From contig CAWJLE010000003.1 in NCBI GenBank assembly GCA_963843645.1, positions 1,364,001 to 1,428,000 of the forward strand: a stretch of 64,000 nt of DNA. The letters are read 5' to 3'. The translations under genes and the position numbers were made by a program. This document shows, piece by piece, positions 26,085 through 33,457 of the stretch. Numbering within the stretch: position 1 is the first letter of the stretch; every line of letters starts with the position of its first letter. The notes below the pieces were generated by a model that was not told where the DNA came from, did not search any database, and saw nothing but the letters and a program-made list of their open reading frames with translations. The DNA is from CAWJLE01 sp963843645. Its GTDB lineage: Bacteria; Chloroflexota; Anaerolineae; DAOTYC01.

Positions 26085-27721
26085 TCACTCGACCCATGGG
26101 CGTCGGTCTCTCCCGAGGAGGAATCCACGCTCTTCGCGGGGCTGGAAAACGACTTCATATCATCTGTCAGCGCCCGATCGCTGAACATCACCTCCGGGTT
26201 CAACAGATCCTCCGGGTCGAAGATCTGCTTTACCCGCCTCATGTAGCCCATGATGTCCGGACCCCACTCGGCGGCCAGGTAACGCGTCCGCAGGCGGCCC
26301 ATCCCGTGCTCGCCTGTGATCGTTCCACCGTGACGCAGGACCACCGCGTACACTTCGTCCGCCAGCGCCTGGACCTGCGCCTTCAGGTCCGGAGCTCGAA
26401 CGTCGAACAGGGGGCGCAGGTGCAGATTGCCGCTTCCGGCGTGCCCGTAGATCGCGGCCGTCAGGTGACGGCGAGCAAAGATGCCTTCGACCTCGCGAAT
26501 GAAGTCCGCGAGCTGCGCTTCATCCACGCCAACGTCGTTCACCACAGACAGCGGCTTGAGCTCCCGCGAATAGCCGAGCAGAGTCGGCAGAAGCGCTTTG
26601 CGCACTTTCCACAGCCGCGCCTGCTCCGCCTCCCCCTCGACCGTCTGCGGCGGCCAGGCCAGAGCGTAGCCCTGCTCGCGAATGACCTGCTCGACCCGAG
26701 CCATCTGCTCCAAACGCTCAGGGCCGGTCGCTTCAATCATGAGCAAGTGAGCTTCGCCATCGGGCACCTCGACGTCCGAATTGCGTTCCTTGATGATCTG
26801 GATCGATTTGTAATTCATGACCTCGATCGCTGCGAGGTCCAGCGGCTTCAGATGCTGCACCGCATCGCCCGCCTCCTCCAGACTGCGGAAATAAACCAAC
26901 ATAGCCGCGTGGCCCTCGACGTAGGGTTCCGCCCGCAAGGACGCCTCGGTGACGATCCCCAGCGTGCCCACGCTCCCCACCATGAGCTGAGCCACGAACT
27001 CACCCAGCGTATGATGGCGGATAAAGGTAAACAAATTATAGCCACTGGCCAGTTTCATGTCCTTACGAGCCTCGAGGCGGCGCACTGTCGCCGCATCGGC
27101 CAGCACGTCGTCGCGCAGGGCCAACACGCCCTCGCGAATGCGCGCCGGTATGGTCGACTCGTCCGCTGTGTCCACGAAGTCACCATCCAGGGTCACGAAT
27201 TGTACGCGCCGCAGGTAGCGGTCGATAGACCCATGCTTGAAGGCATGGGGGCCACTGGCCTTGGTGGCAATGTTCCCACCCAGTAGCGAAATAGCGCCGC
27301 TCGACGGATCGGCCGGCACGAACAGGCCGCGCTCGCACAGGAATTTCTGCATTTGGTCGTGCAGCAAGCCCGGCTCCACGATGATCGTCGGCTCGCCGTC
27401 CGTCTGGCCGAAGTCGACGATGTGGTTCAGCGGACCCAGCCGGCTGAAAGACAGCACGATCCCTCGCCCGAGAGCGCTGCCGGCCGTGTTGGAGCCGCCG
27501 CCGCGGGGAGTAATGGGCACGTGCTCTGACCGCGCGAAGCGGAGCACTTCCGCCACGTCTTCCGCATCCTGCGGAACGACGACCGCCAGCGGTCGAATCT
27601 CGTAAATGCTCTGATCGACCGCATTGCGGCTCAGCGTTTTCTCATCTGTCAGCACCTGGCCGTGAATCCGTGTTGCCAGAACCTCGCCGATATTCTCGCT
27701 CGTCAGCGTCTCAGATGCCAT
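26081..27721 (-). CDS. FAD-linked oxidase, GlcD/D-lactate dehydrogenase type
   Basis: 546 residues from ATG 27721, chosen for its GGGAGAG site; the open frame reaches 27790. The PCMH FAD-binding domain shows ITPRGGGSNTAGSALGRG at about 80-97, and the C-terminal oxidase domain ends with the typical ITGEHGMGRLRTRYL. Such enzymes oxidise 2-hydroxyacids such as glycolate or D-lactate and pass electrons to quinone or a Fe-S partner. No partner Fe-S gene is next to it. The stop overlaps the histidine kinase start. Confidence 0.87.
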   Translation of the reverse strand: MASETLTSENIGEVLATRIHGQVLTDEKTLSRNAVDQSIYEIRPLAVVVPQDAEDVAEVLRFARSEHVPITPRGGGSNTAGSALGRGIVLSFSRLGPLNHIVDFGQTDGEPTIIVEPGLLHDQMQKFLCERGLFVPADPSSGAISLLGGNIATKASGPHAFKHGSIDRYLRRVQFVTLDGDFVDTADESTIPARIREGVLALRDDVLADAATVRRLEARKDMKLASGYNLFTFIRHHTLGEFVAQLMVGSVGTLGIVTEASLRAEPYVEGHAAMLVYFRSLEEAGDAVQHLKPLDLAAIEVMNYKSIQIIKERNSDVEVPDGEAHLLMIEATGPERLEQMARVEQVIREQGYALAWPPQTVEGEAEQARLWKVRKALLPTLLGYSRELKPLSVVNDVGVDEAQLADFIREVEGIFARRHLTAAIYGHAGSGNLHLRPLFDVRAPDLKAQVQALADEVYAVVLRHGGTITGEHGMGRLRTRYLAAEWGPDIMGYMRRVKQIFDPEDLLNPEVMFSDRALTDDMKSFSSPAKSVDSSSGETDAHGSSE

Positions 27722-27740
27722 TAGTTCTCTCCCACCATTT

Positions 27741-27746
27741 ATTATA
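27741..27746 (-). promoter_or_regulatory. -10 element for the FAD oxidase-kinase operon
   Basis: Reads TATAAT on the minus strand, about 20 bases before the oxidase ATG. No convincing -35 is at the expected distance, so an activator may be needed. Confidence 0.5.
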
Positions 27747-27863
27747 CCACAATCCGAACTGGCGTGTACTGGATTTGTCTGATCTTTCACGGAATGTTCA
27801 CGCTTGCTGTCGGTACTACCGGACGAGGTTTGCGTCGCATACCGTCACTTACAATGTCCCCGT

Positions 27864-27891
27864 TTGACAGTGTGGTAGCCCAGCCTACAAT
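27864..27891 (+). promoter_or_regulatory. Promoter of the carboxymuconolactone decarboxylase-like gene
   Basis: TTGACA at 27864-27869, a 16-bp spacer and TACAAT at 27886-27891. The gene starts at 27929. Confidence 0.7.
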
Positions 27892-27928
27892 GCATGCCAG
27901 AATAAACCCTTCGAACAAGGAGAGTCGA

Positions 27929-28336
27929 ATGAGCACCCAAGACAAGAACACCGTCGGCGACTACGAGCGAGGCATCGAAACGATGAAGCAGCTCTGGGGC
28001 GAGGAGATGACGGAGAAGATGCGGGCGATCTGGCTGAAGGCCAGCCCAGACGCCGAGCGTTACATCACCGCCTTCTCACTGGGCGAAGTCTGGATGCGGC
28101 CGCACCTCGATCTGAAGATGCGCAGTCTCGTCTGCCTGGCCGCGTCCGTAGCCCTGGAGCGCGACGACCAGGTGCGCCTGCACACTCACGGCGCGCTGCA
28201 CTCCGGCGCCACTCCCGATGAGATCGCCGAGGTGATCATCCAGCTTATGGTCTACGCCAGCTTCCCCGCTGGTTGGAGGGCCATGGTCGCCGCCAGCGAG
28301 GTCATCGCCGAGCACGAGCGGCAGACCAAGTCTTGA
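27929..28336 (+). CDS. Carboxymuconolactone decarboxylase family protein
   Basis: 135 residues from ATG 27929 with AAGGAGAG upstream. The helical AhpD fold is seen in MRSLVCLAASVALERDDQVRLH and ATPDEIAEVIIQLMVYASFP, close to PcaC-type 4-carboxymuconolactone decarboxylases. It lacks a Cys-x2-Cys redox pair, so decarboxylase or lactone chemistry is more likely than peroxidase activity. Its place opposite the FAD oxidase suggests aromatic or hydroxyacid metabolism. Confidence 0.8.
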   Translation: MSTQDKNTVGDYERGIETMKQLWGEEMTEKMRAIWLKASPDAERYITAFSLGEVWMRPHLDLKMRSLVCLAASVALERDDQVRLHTHGALHSGATPDEIAEVIIQLMVYASFPAGWRAMVAASEVIAEHERQTKS

Positions 28337-28342
28337 AGCCTG

Positions 28343-28371
28343 TTGACAAATGCGCCTGCCTGTGATAGGCT
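28343..28371 (+). promoter_or_regulatory. Promoter of the Gfo/Idh/MocA dehydrogenase gene
   Basis: TTGACA at 28343-28348, a 17-bp spacer and TAGGCT at 28366-28371; the ATG is at 28430. Confidence 0.6.
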
Positions 28372-28429
28372 TGTGCCACCGTTCACACATCGAAGCGCAA
28401 AATCCACGCAGAGAGGAGTGCCTGATCCA

Positions 28430-29458
28430 ATGAAGGACGTCGGAATCGGAGTCATCGGGCTGGGCCGCCTGGGTTACGTCCACGCTTACAACGTCGCACG
28501 CCGCACACCACACGCCAAGCTGATCGCCGTATGCGATATGGTCGAGGACCTGGCTCGTACGACCGCGGCCGAGCTGGGTTGCAAGTACTACACGAACATC
28601 GACAAAATGCTGGAGGACAAGGACATCGACGCCGTGTGCGTCGTAACCCCCACGGGATTCCACGTGGAGCCGGTCACGGCTGTCTGCGCCGCAAAAAAGC
28701 CGATGTTCTGCGAGAAGCCGCTCGCCGGCACGATGGAAGACAACCTCAGTCTGAGGAAGCTCATCAAGGACTCGGGCATCATGTGCCAGATCGGCTTCAA
28801 CCGGCGCTTCGATCCGGCCTACGTAGAGGCCGAAAACATGATCAAAGACGGCGCCATCGGCAAGGTCGTCTATTTCAACGGCTTCTCTCGCGATCCCTTC
28901 CCGCCTCCGCCGTGGGCCTGCGACCCAGCCAAAGGCGGCGGCCTGTTCATCGACATGCAGCTCCACGATTTCGACACCGCCCGCTTCCTCATGCGTGATG
29001 AAGTGGTCCGCGTGTTCGCCGATGAGACGAACCTGGTGGTGGATAGCCAGGGCATCAACCGGTTTGCCGACAACGTTACGGTGAATTTGCGCTTCAAAGG
29101 CGGCGCCCTCGGCAATTGCCACGCCAGCATGCACGCCATTTACGGCTACGACATGCGCACCGAAGTCTACGGCGAGAAGGGCAACATCATGATCGGTCCG
29201 CTGAACCGCGCCGAGGTGACGCTCTGCACGTCGCCGGCCGGCATCTGCAAGCCGGCGACGTTCCAGCCGGAAGGCAAGATGCCGCACTTCATGATCCGTT
29301 TCCAGGAAGCGTACGCCGCCGAGATCGCGGCGTTCGTGGAATGCGTTTTGGACAACAAAGCACCGAAGGTCAACGAAGACGACGCAGTGGCTGCCTTCCA
29401 GATCTCCATGGCTTGCATTCAGTCGGCCGGAGAGAAGCTTCCCGTCGCAATAGCCTGA
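28430..29458 (+). CDS. Gfo/Idh/MocA family oxidoreductase (inositol 2-dehydrogenase-like)
   Basis: 342 residues from ATG 28430 with GAGAGGAG upstream. The NAD(P)-binding Rossmann motif is GVIGLGRLGYVHA. The family signature EKPLAGTMED is at about residues 96-105, and the catalytic-domain GGGLFIDMQLHDFD carries the Asp/His pair. It is closest in pattern to myo-inositol 2-dehydrogenases, which oxidise sugars or cyclitols with NAD(P)+. The exact sugar is not predictable. The gene has its own promoter. Confidence 0.88.
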   Translation: MKDVGIGVIGLGRLGYVHAYNVARRTPHAKLIAVCDMVEDLARTTAAELGCKYYTNIDKMLEDKDIDAVCVVTPTGFHVEPVTAVCAAKKPMFCEKPLAGTMEDNLSLRKLIKDSGIMCQIGFNRRFDPAYVEAENMIKDGAIGKVVYFNGFSRDPFPPPPWACDPAKGGGLFIDMQLHDFDTARFLMRDEVVRVFADETNLVVDSQGINRFADNVTVNLRFKGGALGNCHASMHAIYGYDMRTEVYGEKGNIMIGPLNRAEVTLCTSPAGICKPATFQPEGKMPHFMIRFQEAYAAEIAAFVECVLDNKAPKVNEDDAVAAFQISMACIQSAGEKLPVAIA

Positions 29459-29508
29459 CCCACCGTCGTCAGGTCGTCAGGAAAACGTCAGCCAATTGGC
29501 CGAAAATT

Positions 29509-29538
29509 CCGAGTTTTCCGCATTGACGGAAAACTCGG
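29509..29538 (+). promoter_or_regulatory. Operator-like perfect inverted repeat over the -35
   Basis: Arms CCGAGTTTTCCG (29509-29520) and CGGAAAACTCGG (29527-29538) are perfect complements with a 6-bp spacer. The right arm overlaps the -35 hexamer of the regulator's promoter, a classic place for an autorepressor. Confidence 0.7.
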
Positions 29539-29551
29539 ACTCTGGTAGAAT
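29523..29551 (+). promoter_or_regulatory. Promoter of the GbsR/MarR-type regulator
   Basis: TTGACG at 29523-29528, a 17-bp spacer and TAGAAT at 29546-29551. Transcription would start near 29558. Confidence 0.75.
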
Positions 29552-29569
29552 GGTGTTATGCAAGAAGGC

Positions 29570-29595
29570 GGGCCGTCGCCGCGTGGCGACGGCCC
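29570..29595 (+). promoter_or_regulatory. Perfect hairpin in the regulator's leader
   Basis: An 11-bp stem (29570-29580 with 29585-29595) closes a 4-base GCGT loop. It lies between the promoter and the preferred GTG start at 29621, so it would form in the 5' leader of the mRNA. Confidence 0.55.
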
Positions 29596-29620
29596 GATTG
29601 TTTGGCAGCGAGGTGCAGCC

Positions 29621-30133
29621 GTGGAATCTATCGACGATCGACAGAAGGCCTTGATCGAAGAGATGGGCCTGTTTGCAGAACGATACGGGAGCCAGCGTAA
29701 CACGGGACGTGTTCTGGCCGCGGTCATGATTTCGGGCCGGCCTCTCACCCAGGAGGACCTCATGGGCATGCTGAACCTCAGCCGGACGTCGGCCAGCGTG
29801 GCTCTGCGCTGGCTGGAGCGGCTGGGCTACGTCCAGACGATCTCCGAGCCGGGCAACCGCAAGCGCTGCTATCGCCCCAGATCGGACATGACTGCCTGGA
29901 TGACGCGAGTGACCTTTCGTCAAATCGGCGACGAGCTGCGCATTTGGCGGATGGCAGAAGACGTCGCACACCCCGCCGCTAGGGCCCAAATCGCGCTCGT
30001 GCGCGAGATGACAGACTTCATCAACCAGCGTCTCGAAACCGCTTTCAACGATTGGTGCCGGTCTCACGAAGACGTGTGCGACCCTACTCAACTGGCGTCC
30101 CCTGCCGCTTTGACCGAAGCATCGCACAGCTGA
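29621..30133 (+). CDS. GbsR/MarR-type winged-helix transcriptional regulator
   Basis: 170 residues from GTG 29621, preferred because GAGGTG precedes it at 29610-29615. An in-frame ATG at 29558 would need leaderless translation from the predicted transcript start. The HTH is GRPLTQEDLMGMLNLSRTSASVALRWLERLGYVQ at about 38-71, split as recognition helix SRTSASVALRWLERLG. A wing and a helical dimerisation tail follow. GbsR-like regulators often control adjacent transport genes. Here the ABC ATPase and HlyD adaptor follow, and the inverted repeat upstream is the likely operator. Confidence 0.85.
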   Translation: MESIDDRQKALIEEMGLFAERYGSQRNTGRVLAAVMISGRPLTQEDLMGMLNLSRTSASVALRWLERLGYVQTISEPGNRKRCYRPRSDMTAWMTRVTFRQIGDELRIWRMAEDVAHPAARAQIALVREMTDFINQRLETAFNDWCRSHEDVCDPTQLASPAALTEASHS

Positions 30134-30302
30134 ATATCTCTTCCGACTTCGGGAAGGCGGGAACGCCTCGCCGTCCACTTCCTTCCCGAGTTCAGAAGCA
30201 CAACGTGGTTACGACGTGTGCTCATCCGGCCACACAGTGGCGCCGGGTGAGCAGTTCCGGCTCGGGTGCCTCGTGCGGGGGCGCGCGCCAGGGGGAGTCA
30301 CA

Positions 30303-31112
30303 TTGTTCAAATGGCTCAAGCGCAACGAAAAGCAGAAGGGTTCCGATCACCAATACCGTTACGGCAACGATCACTTGATTGAGTTGCGCCAGGTGGTCAA
30401 GACCTACCAGACTGCCGCCGGCCCTTTCCACGCCCTGAAAGGCGTCGATCTGCGCGTCGATCCGGGGGAATTCCTCGCGGTCGTCGGCAAGTCCGGCAGC
30501 GGCAAATCGACGCTGATCAATATGCTCACCGGCATCGACCGCCCGACTTCCGGGGAGATTCTCGTCGGGAACACGGCCGTACACACGCTGACGGAGGGCC
30601 AGATGGCCGAATGGCGCGGCCGCAATTTGGGCGTCATCTTCCAGTTCTTTCAGTTGCTGCCCACGCTGACCATCGTCGAGAATGTAATGCTGCCGATGGA
30701 CTTCTGCCACATGTACGCACCACGCATGCGTCAGCAGCGAGCCATGCAACTGCTGGAACAGGTCGAGCTGGCCGATCACGCCCACAAGCTGCCGTCGGCC
30801 GTGTCCGGCGGCCAGCAGCAGCGCGCCGCCATCGCGCGCGCCCTGGCCAACGATCCGCCCATTCTCGCGGCCGACGAGCCTACCGGTAACCTGGATTCCA
30901 AGACGGCAGAGTCCATCTTCAGTCTGTTCGAAGGCCTCGTCCAACAAGGCAAGACGATCCTGATGGTCACTCACGACCGCGATCTGGCCCGCCGTGTCAC
31001 CCGCACTATCGTCTTGTCCGACGGCGAGATCGTGAACGAGATCCTGAGCCGTCCACCTACCGTACAAAAACCCACGGCGGCCGCCGTCACGGATGCAGCC
31101 GCCGGGTACTGA
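30303..31112 (+). CDS. ABC transporter ATP-binding protein (LolD/MacB type)
   Basis: 269 residues from TTG 30303 with AGGGGGAG at 30289-30296. Walker A is GKSGSGKST, the Q-loop is FQFFQLLPTLT, the signature VSGGQQQRAAIARAL, and Walker B ILAADEPTGNLDS. The GNLDS ending is typical of the LolD/MacB/FtsE exporters, which work with FtsX-like permeases. It lies downstream of the regulator and just before the adaptor gene. No permease gene is present nearby, so the complete transporter must draw on another locus or has lost a gene. Confidence 0.9.
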   Translation: MFKWLKRNEKQKGSDHQYRYGNDHLIELRQVVKTYQTAAGPFHALKGVDLRVDPGEFLAVVGKSGSGKSTLINMLTGIDRPTSGEILVGNTAVHTLTEGQMAEWRGRNLGVIFQFFQLLPTLTIVENVMLPMDFCHMYAPRMRQQRAMQLLEQVELADHAHKLPSAVSGGQQQRAAIARALANDPPILAADEPTGNLDSKTAESIFSLFEGLVQQGKTILMVTHDRDLARRVTRTIVLSDGEIVNEILSRPPTVQKPTAAAVTDAAAGY

Positions 31113-31172
31113 ACCGCAGTTCGAGCCGCACCGCCCACCATAGTGGGGAGTTCCACCAATCGGAGGTGTCGT

Positions 31173-32507
31173 ATGAAGAAGATCCTGCTCGTGCTCGCTT
31201 TCATCGCCGCATTCGTTGCCGGCGGCGCGCTCGTCGCACTGACCTCGGGGCACCCCGACGTGAACGCTGACGTGACCTCGGGCTACGCGACGGTGTCGGG
31301 AAAGACGATGGAGACTATCGGCCAGCCGGTGAAAGCCTCTGCTGACGTCGTCGCCGAAGCCAGGGTCGTCCCGGTGCAAAATGCCACACTGGGTCTTCGC
31401 GCCACAGGGAACGTCGCCGAAGTGCTCACCTCCGAAGGCAGCCGGGTCGAAGCCGGACAGGTGATCCTGCGCCTGGAAGCCGGCCAGCAGGCAGCCGCCG
31501 CCAGCCAGGCTGAGGCCGATCTAGCGCGCGCCCAGGCGCAGCTCGCTCAGCTCAAGAGCGGCGCCCGGCCCGAGGAACTGGCATCGGCTCAAGCCGATCT
31601 CGACGCGGCCAAGGCGAATCTCGCCAAGGTCGAGGAGTCCGTAAAGCCTGAGGACATCGCCGCCGCCCAGGCGCGGGTGGTAGCCGCCCAGGCCGCGCTC
31701 GCAAAGGTTCTCGCCGGCCCTGAAGACAACGACACGATCGTAGCAAAGGCCGATCTGAAACGGGCCGAAGTCGCGCTGCAGCAGGCTCAGGCCAACTACG
31801 ACCCGATCAAATATCGCACCGATCTTGGCGCGATGCCGCAAGCCGCCGAGTTGCAGCGCGCGACCATCGACTACGAGAAGGCTCTGGCTGCATACAAGGA
31901 AGCGACCAAGGATCCTACTGACGCCGACGTCACGGCAGCGCGCTCCGAGCTGGCCGGCGCCCAGGCCAACCTGGTCGACGTTCTAAAGGGCACCAGCCAG
32001 GCGGAAATCGACGCGGCTCAAGCCGAAGTCCGGCGAGCCGAAGCCCAGCTCGCCTTGCTGAAGGCCGGCGAGCGTCCGGAAGCCATCGCCATGCAGCAGG
32101 CGGCAGTAGATGCGGCGAAGGCCGCGCTCCAGCAGGCCCAGGTCGCACTGGCTGAGACCGAGCTGCGCGCTCCGTTCGCCGGCGTCGTCGCCGCACTCGA
32201 CGTCAGGGTCGGCGAGCACGTCACGGCCGGCACCCCGGTCGTCTACCTCGCCGATTTGTCGCACCTGGAGATCGAGACCAGCGACCTCACTGAGCTCGGC
32301 ATCGTCCGGGTCAGGCCAGGCGCGTTCGTCAGCATCACGGTGGACGCCCTGCCAGGCGCGGAGTTCTCCGGCAGAGTCGCTCGCATCAAGCCGCTGGGCG
32401 AGAACAAGCAGGGTGACATCGTCTACACCGTCGTCGTCGAGCCCGATCAGCTGGACCAGCGCCTGCGCTGGAACATGACCACTTCCGTCGCCATCAAGGG
32501 CGAGTGA
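31173..32507 (+). CDS. HlyD/RND-type periplasmic adaptor subunit
   Basis: 444 residues from ATG 31173 with GGAGGTG upstream. One N-terminal helix (ILLVLAFIAAFVAGGALVAL) anchors it. A biotinyl-lipoyl half (ASEVLTSEGSRVEAGQ region) is interrupted by a long A/Q/E-rich coiled coil of several heptad blocks (about 110-350). The second lipoyl half and beta barrel follow, ending TTSVAIKGE. Adaptors connect an inner-membrane ABC exporter to the exterior. The last 297 bases are duplicated at 36550-36846. Confidence 0.9.
   Translation: MKKILLVLAFIAAFVAGGALVALTSGHPDVNADVTSGYATVSGKTMETIGQPVKASADVVAEARVVPVQNATLGLRATGNVAEVLTSEGSRVEAGQVILRLEAGQQAAAASQAEADLARAQAQLAQLKSGARPEELASAQADLDAAKANLAKVEESVKPEDIAAAQARVVAAQAALAKVLAGPEDNDTIVAKADLKRAEVALQQAQANYDPIKYRTDLGAMPQAAELQRATIDYEKALAAYKEATKDPTDADVTAARSELAGAQANLVDVLKGTSQAEIDAAQAEVRRAEAQLALLKAGERPEAIAMQQAAVDAAKAALQQAQVALAETELRAPFAGVVAALDVRVGEHVTAGTPVVYLADLSHLEIETSDLTELGIVRVRPGAFVSITVDALPGAEFSGRVARIKPLGENKQGDIVYTVVVEPDQLDQRLRWNMTTSVAIKGE
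32211..32507 (+). repeat. Direct repeat copy 1: 3' end of the adaptor gene
   Basis: 297 bases up to and including the stop codon, 97% identical (288 of 297 by eye) to 36550-36846. Identity stops exactly after the TGA. The copy belongs to the full-length gene. Confidence 0.95.
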
Positions 32508-32981
32508 GCCGCTGAAGTAAGTCATAGGATAGCCAGGTTGTCGCCTGCTTCAGGACAACGGTGACGGTTAAGGCGCCAGCAGTTTTGCAGCCTACAGGGT
32601 ACGGTCCCCCAACTGTATATTATGTGACCTGCTCGGCGCCTCGTCGCGGTTCTCCTGAACCGGGTTTTTTGCCGCGGGCGGCCGATGTCTGTCAACCAAC
32701 CCGAGGAAGGCTTCGGGCCACGGTGGTCCATCACATCGGGAAGCGATGACACGCCTCGTAGCCTCATTGCTCCACAGATTGAAAGCGCACGGCCAGTCGA
32801 TTCCAAGAGGAAATTCCGACATCGGACTGCAGCCCCGGTCTCGTATCTTCGGTTTGGTTCCATCTCTCCACGCCACAGAATAACATACTTTGGTCGTCGG
32901 CTCTCCTCGCGCACTTCATCAGTGCTTGGCCTCACTGTCAGCATCCGCTGAGGATACTCTACGAAGCTGAGCGATTTGCAT

Positions 32982-33010
32982 TTGACAGTATCGTAATGTC
33001 GGGGTAATAT
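32982..33010 (+). promoter_or_regulatory. Promoter inside the island
   Basis: TTGACA at 32982-32987, a 17-bp spacer, TAATAT at 33005-33010. It would start a transcript near 33017, some 440 bases before the ATPase start. Confidence 0.7.
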
Positions 33011-33077
33011 TTGATTATTGATAAGGATCGAAATTAGAAAGAATGCGGGCTTTAGGCGTTGACGCGCCGTCGCACTT

Positions 33078-33144
33078 GTCTTATTCAGCAAACCACCGGC
33101 CGGTCTGCTGGCCAGAGATGTCATACGCTTAAGCTGAATAAGAC
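33078..33144 (+). ncRNA. Structured leader or small RNA candidate
   Basis: A 12-bp arm GTCTTATTCAGC (33078-33089) pairs perfectly with GCTGAATAAGAC (33133-33144) around a 43-base interior that includes CCGGCCGG. A second 7-bp pair (GCCTGCG/CGCAGGC) and a GCGACGAT direct repeat follow within 60 bases. It lies downstream of the island promoter. No known RNA family is recognised. Confidence 0.4.
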
Positions 33145-33457
33145 TTGTGTTGGCCTGCGCGACGATCCCGCCCATGAAACGCAGGCGCGACGATTCAAGC
33201 GATCCGGTTTGAGCGCTGGCCCTACTTCGGCGCTAAAGCATCACGTTGGAAATGTAGCTCCAGAAGACAACTTGAACATTTATTGCCTCGAGGTCCGTTT
33301 TTTCCCCCTGTCTATTCCGGATGACCGGGCATAGTAATCCCCTTTTGAGGGGGGCACGCAATGCGGGGCGACAAGGAACACTCCATATTCATGCCCGGGC
33401 GGAGAATTCAGCAGATGTTCGCCAGTCGTGGGATGACACGACGGGCGGGAGGGCAGA

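Larger units (their letters stand above)
32508..33457. other. 950-base non-coding stretch at the start of the island
   Basis: No frame here resembles a protein; the longest (minus strand, 32522-33175) has unnatural composition. The stretch holds the promoter at 32982-33010 and the hairpin-forming repeat at 33078-33144. A T-run follows at about 33299-33304, and GGGAGG sits before the ATPase start. Confidence 0.6.

Noticed and set aside
32522..33175. 217-residue minus-strand frame in the island leader
   Set aside because: Composition is unlike a protein and it runs against the promoter and hairpin; no homology recognised.
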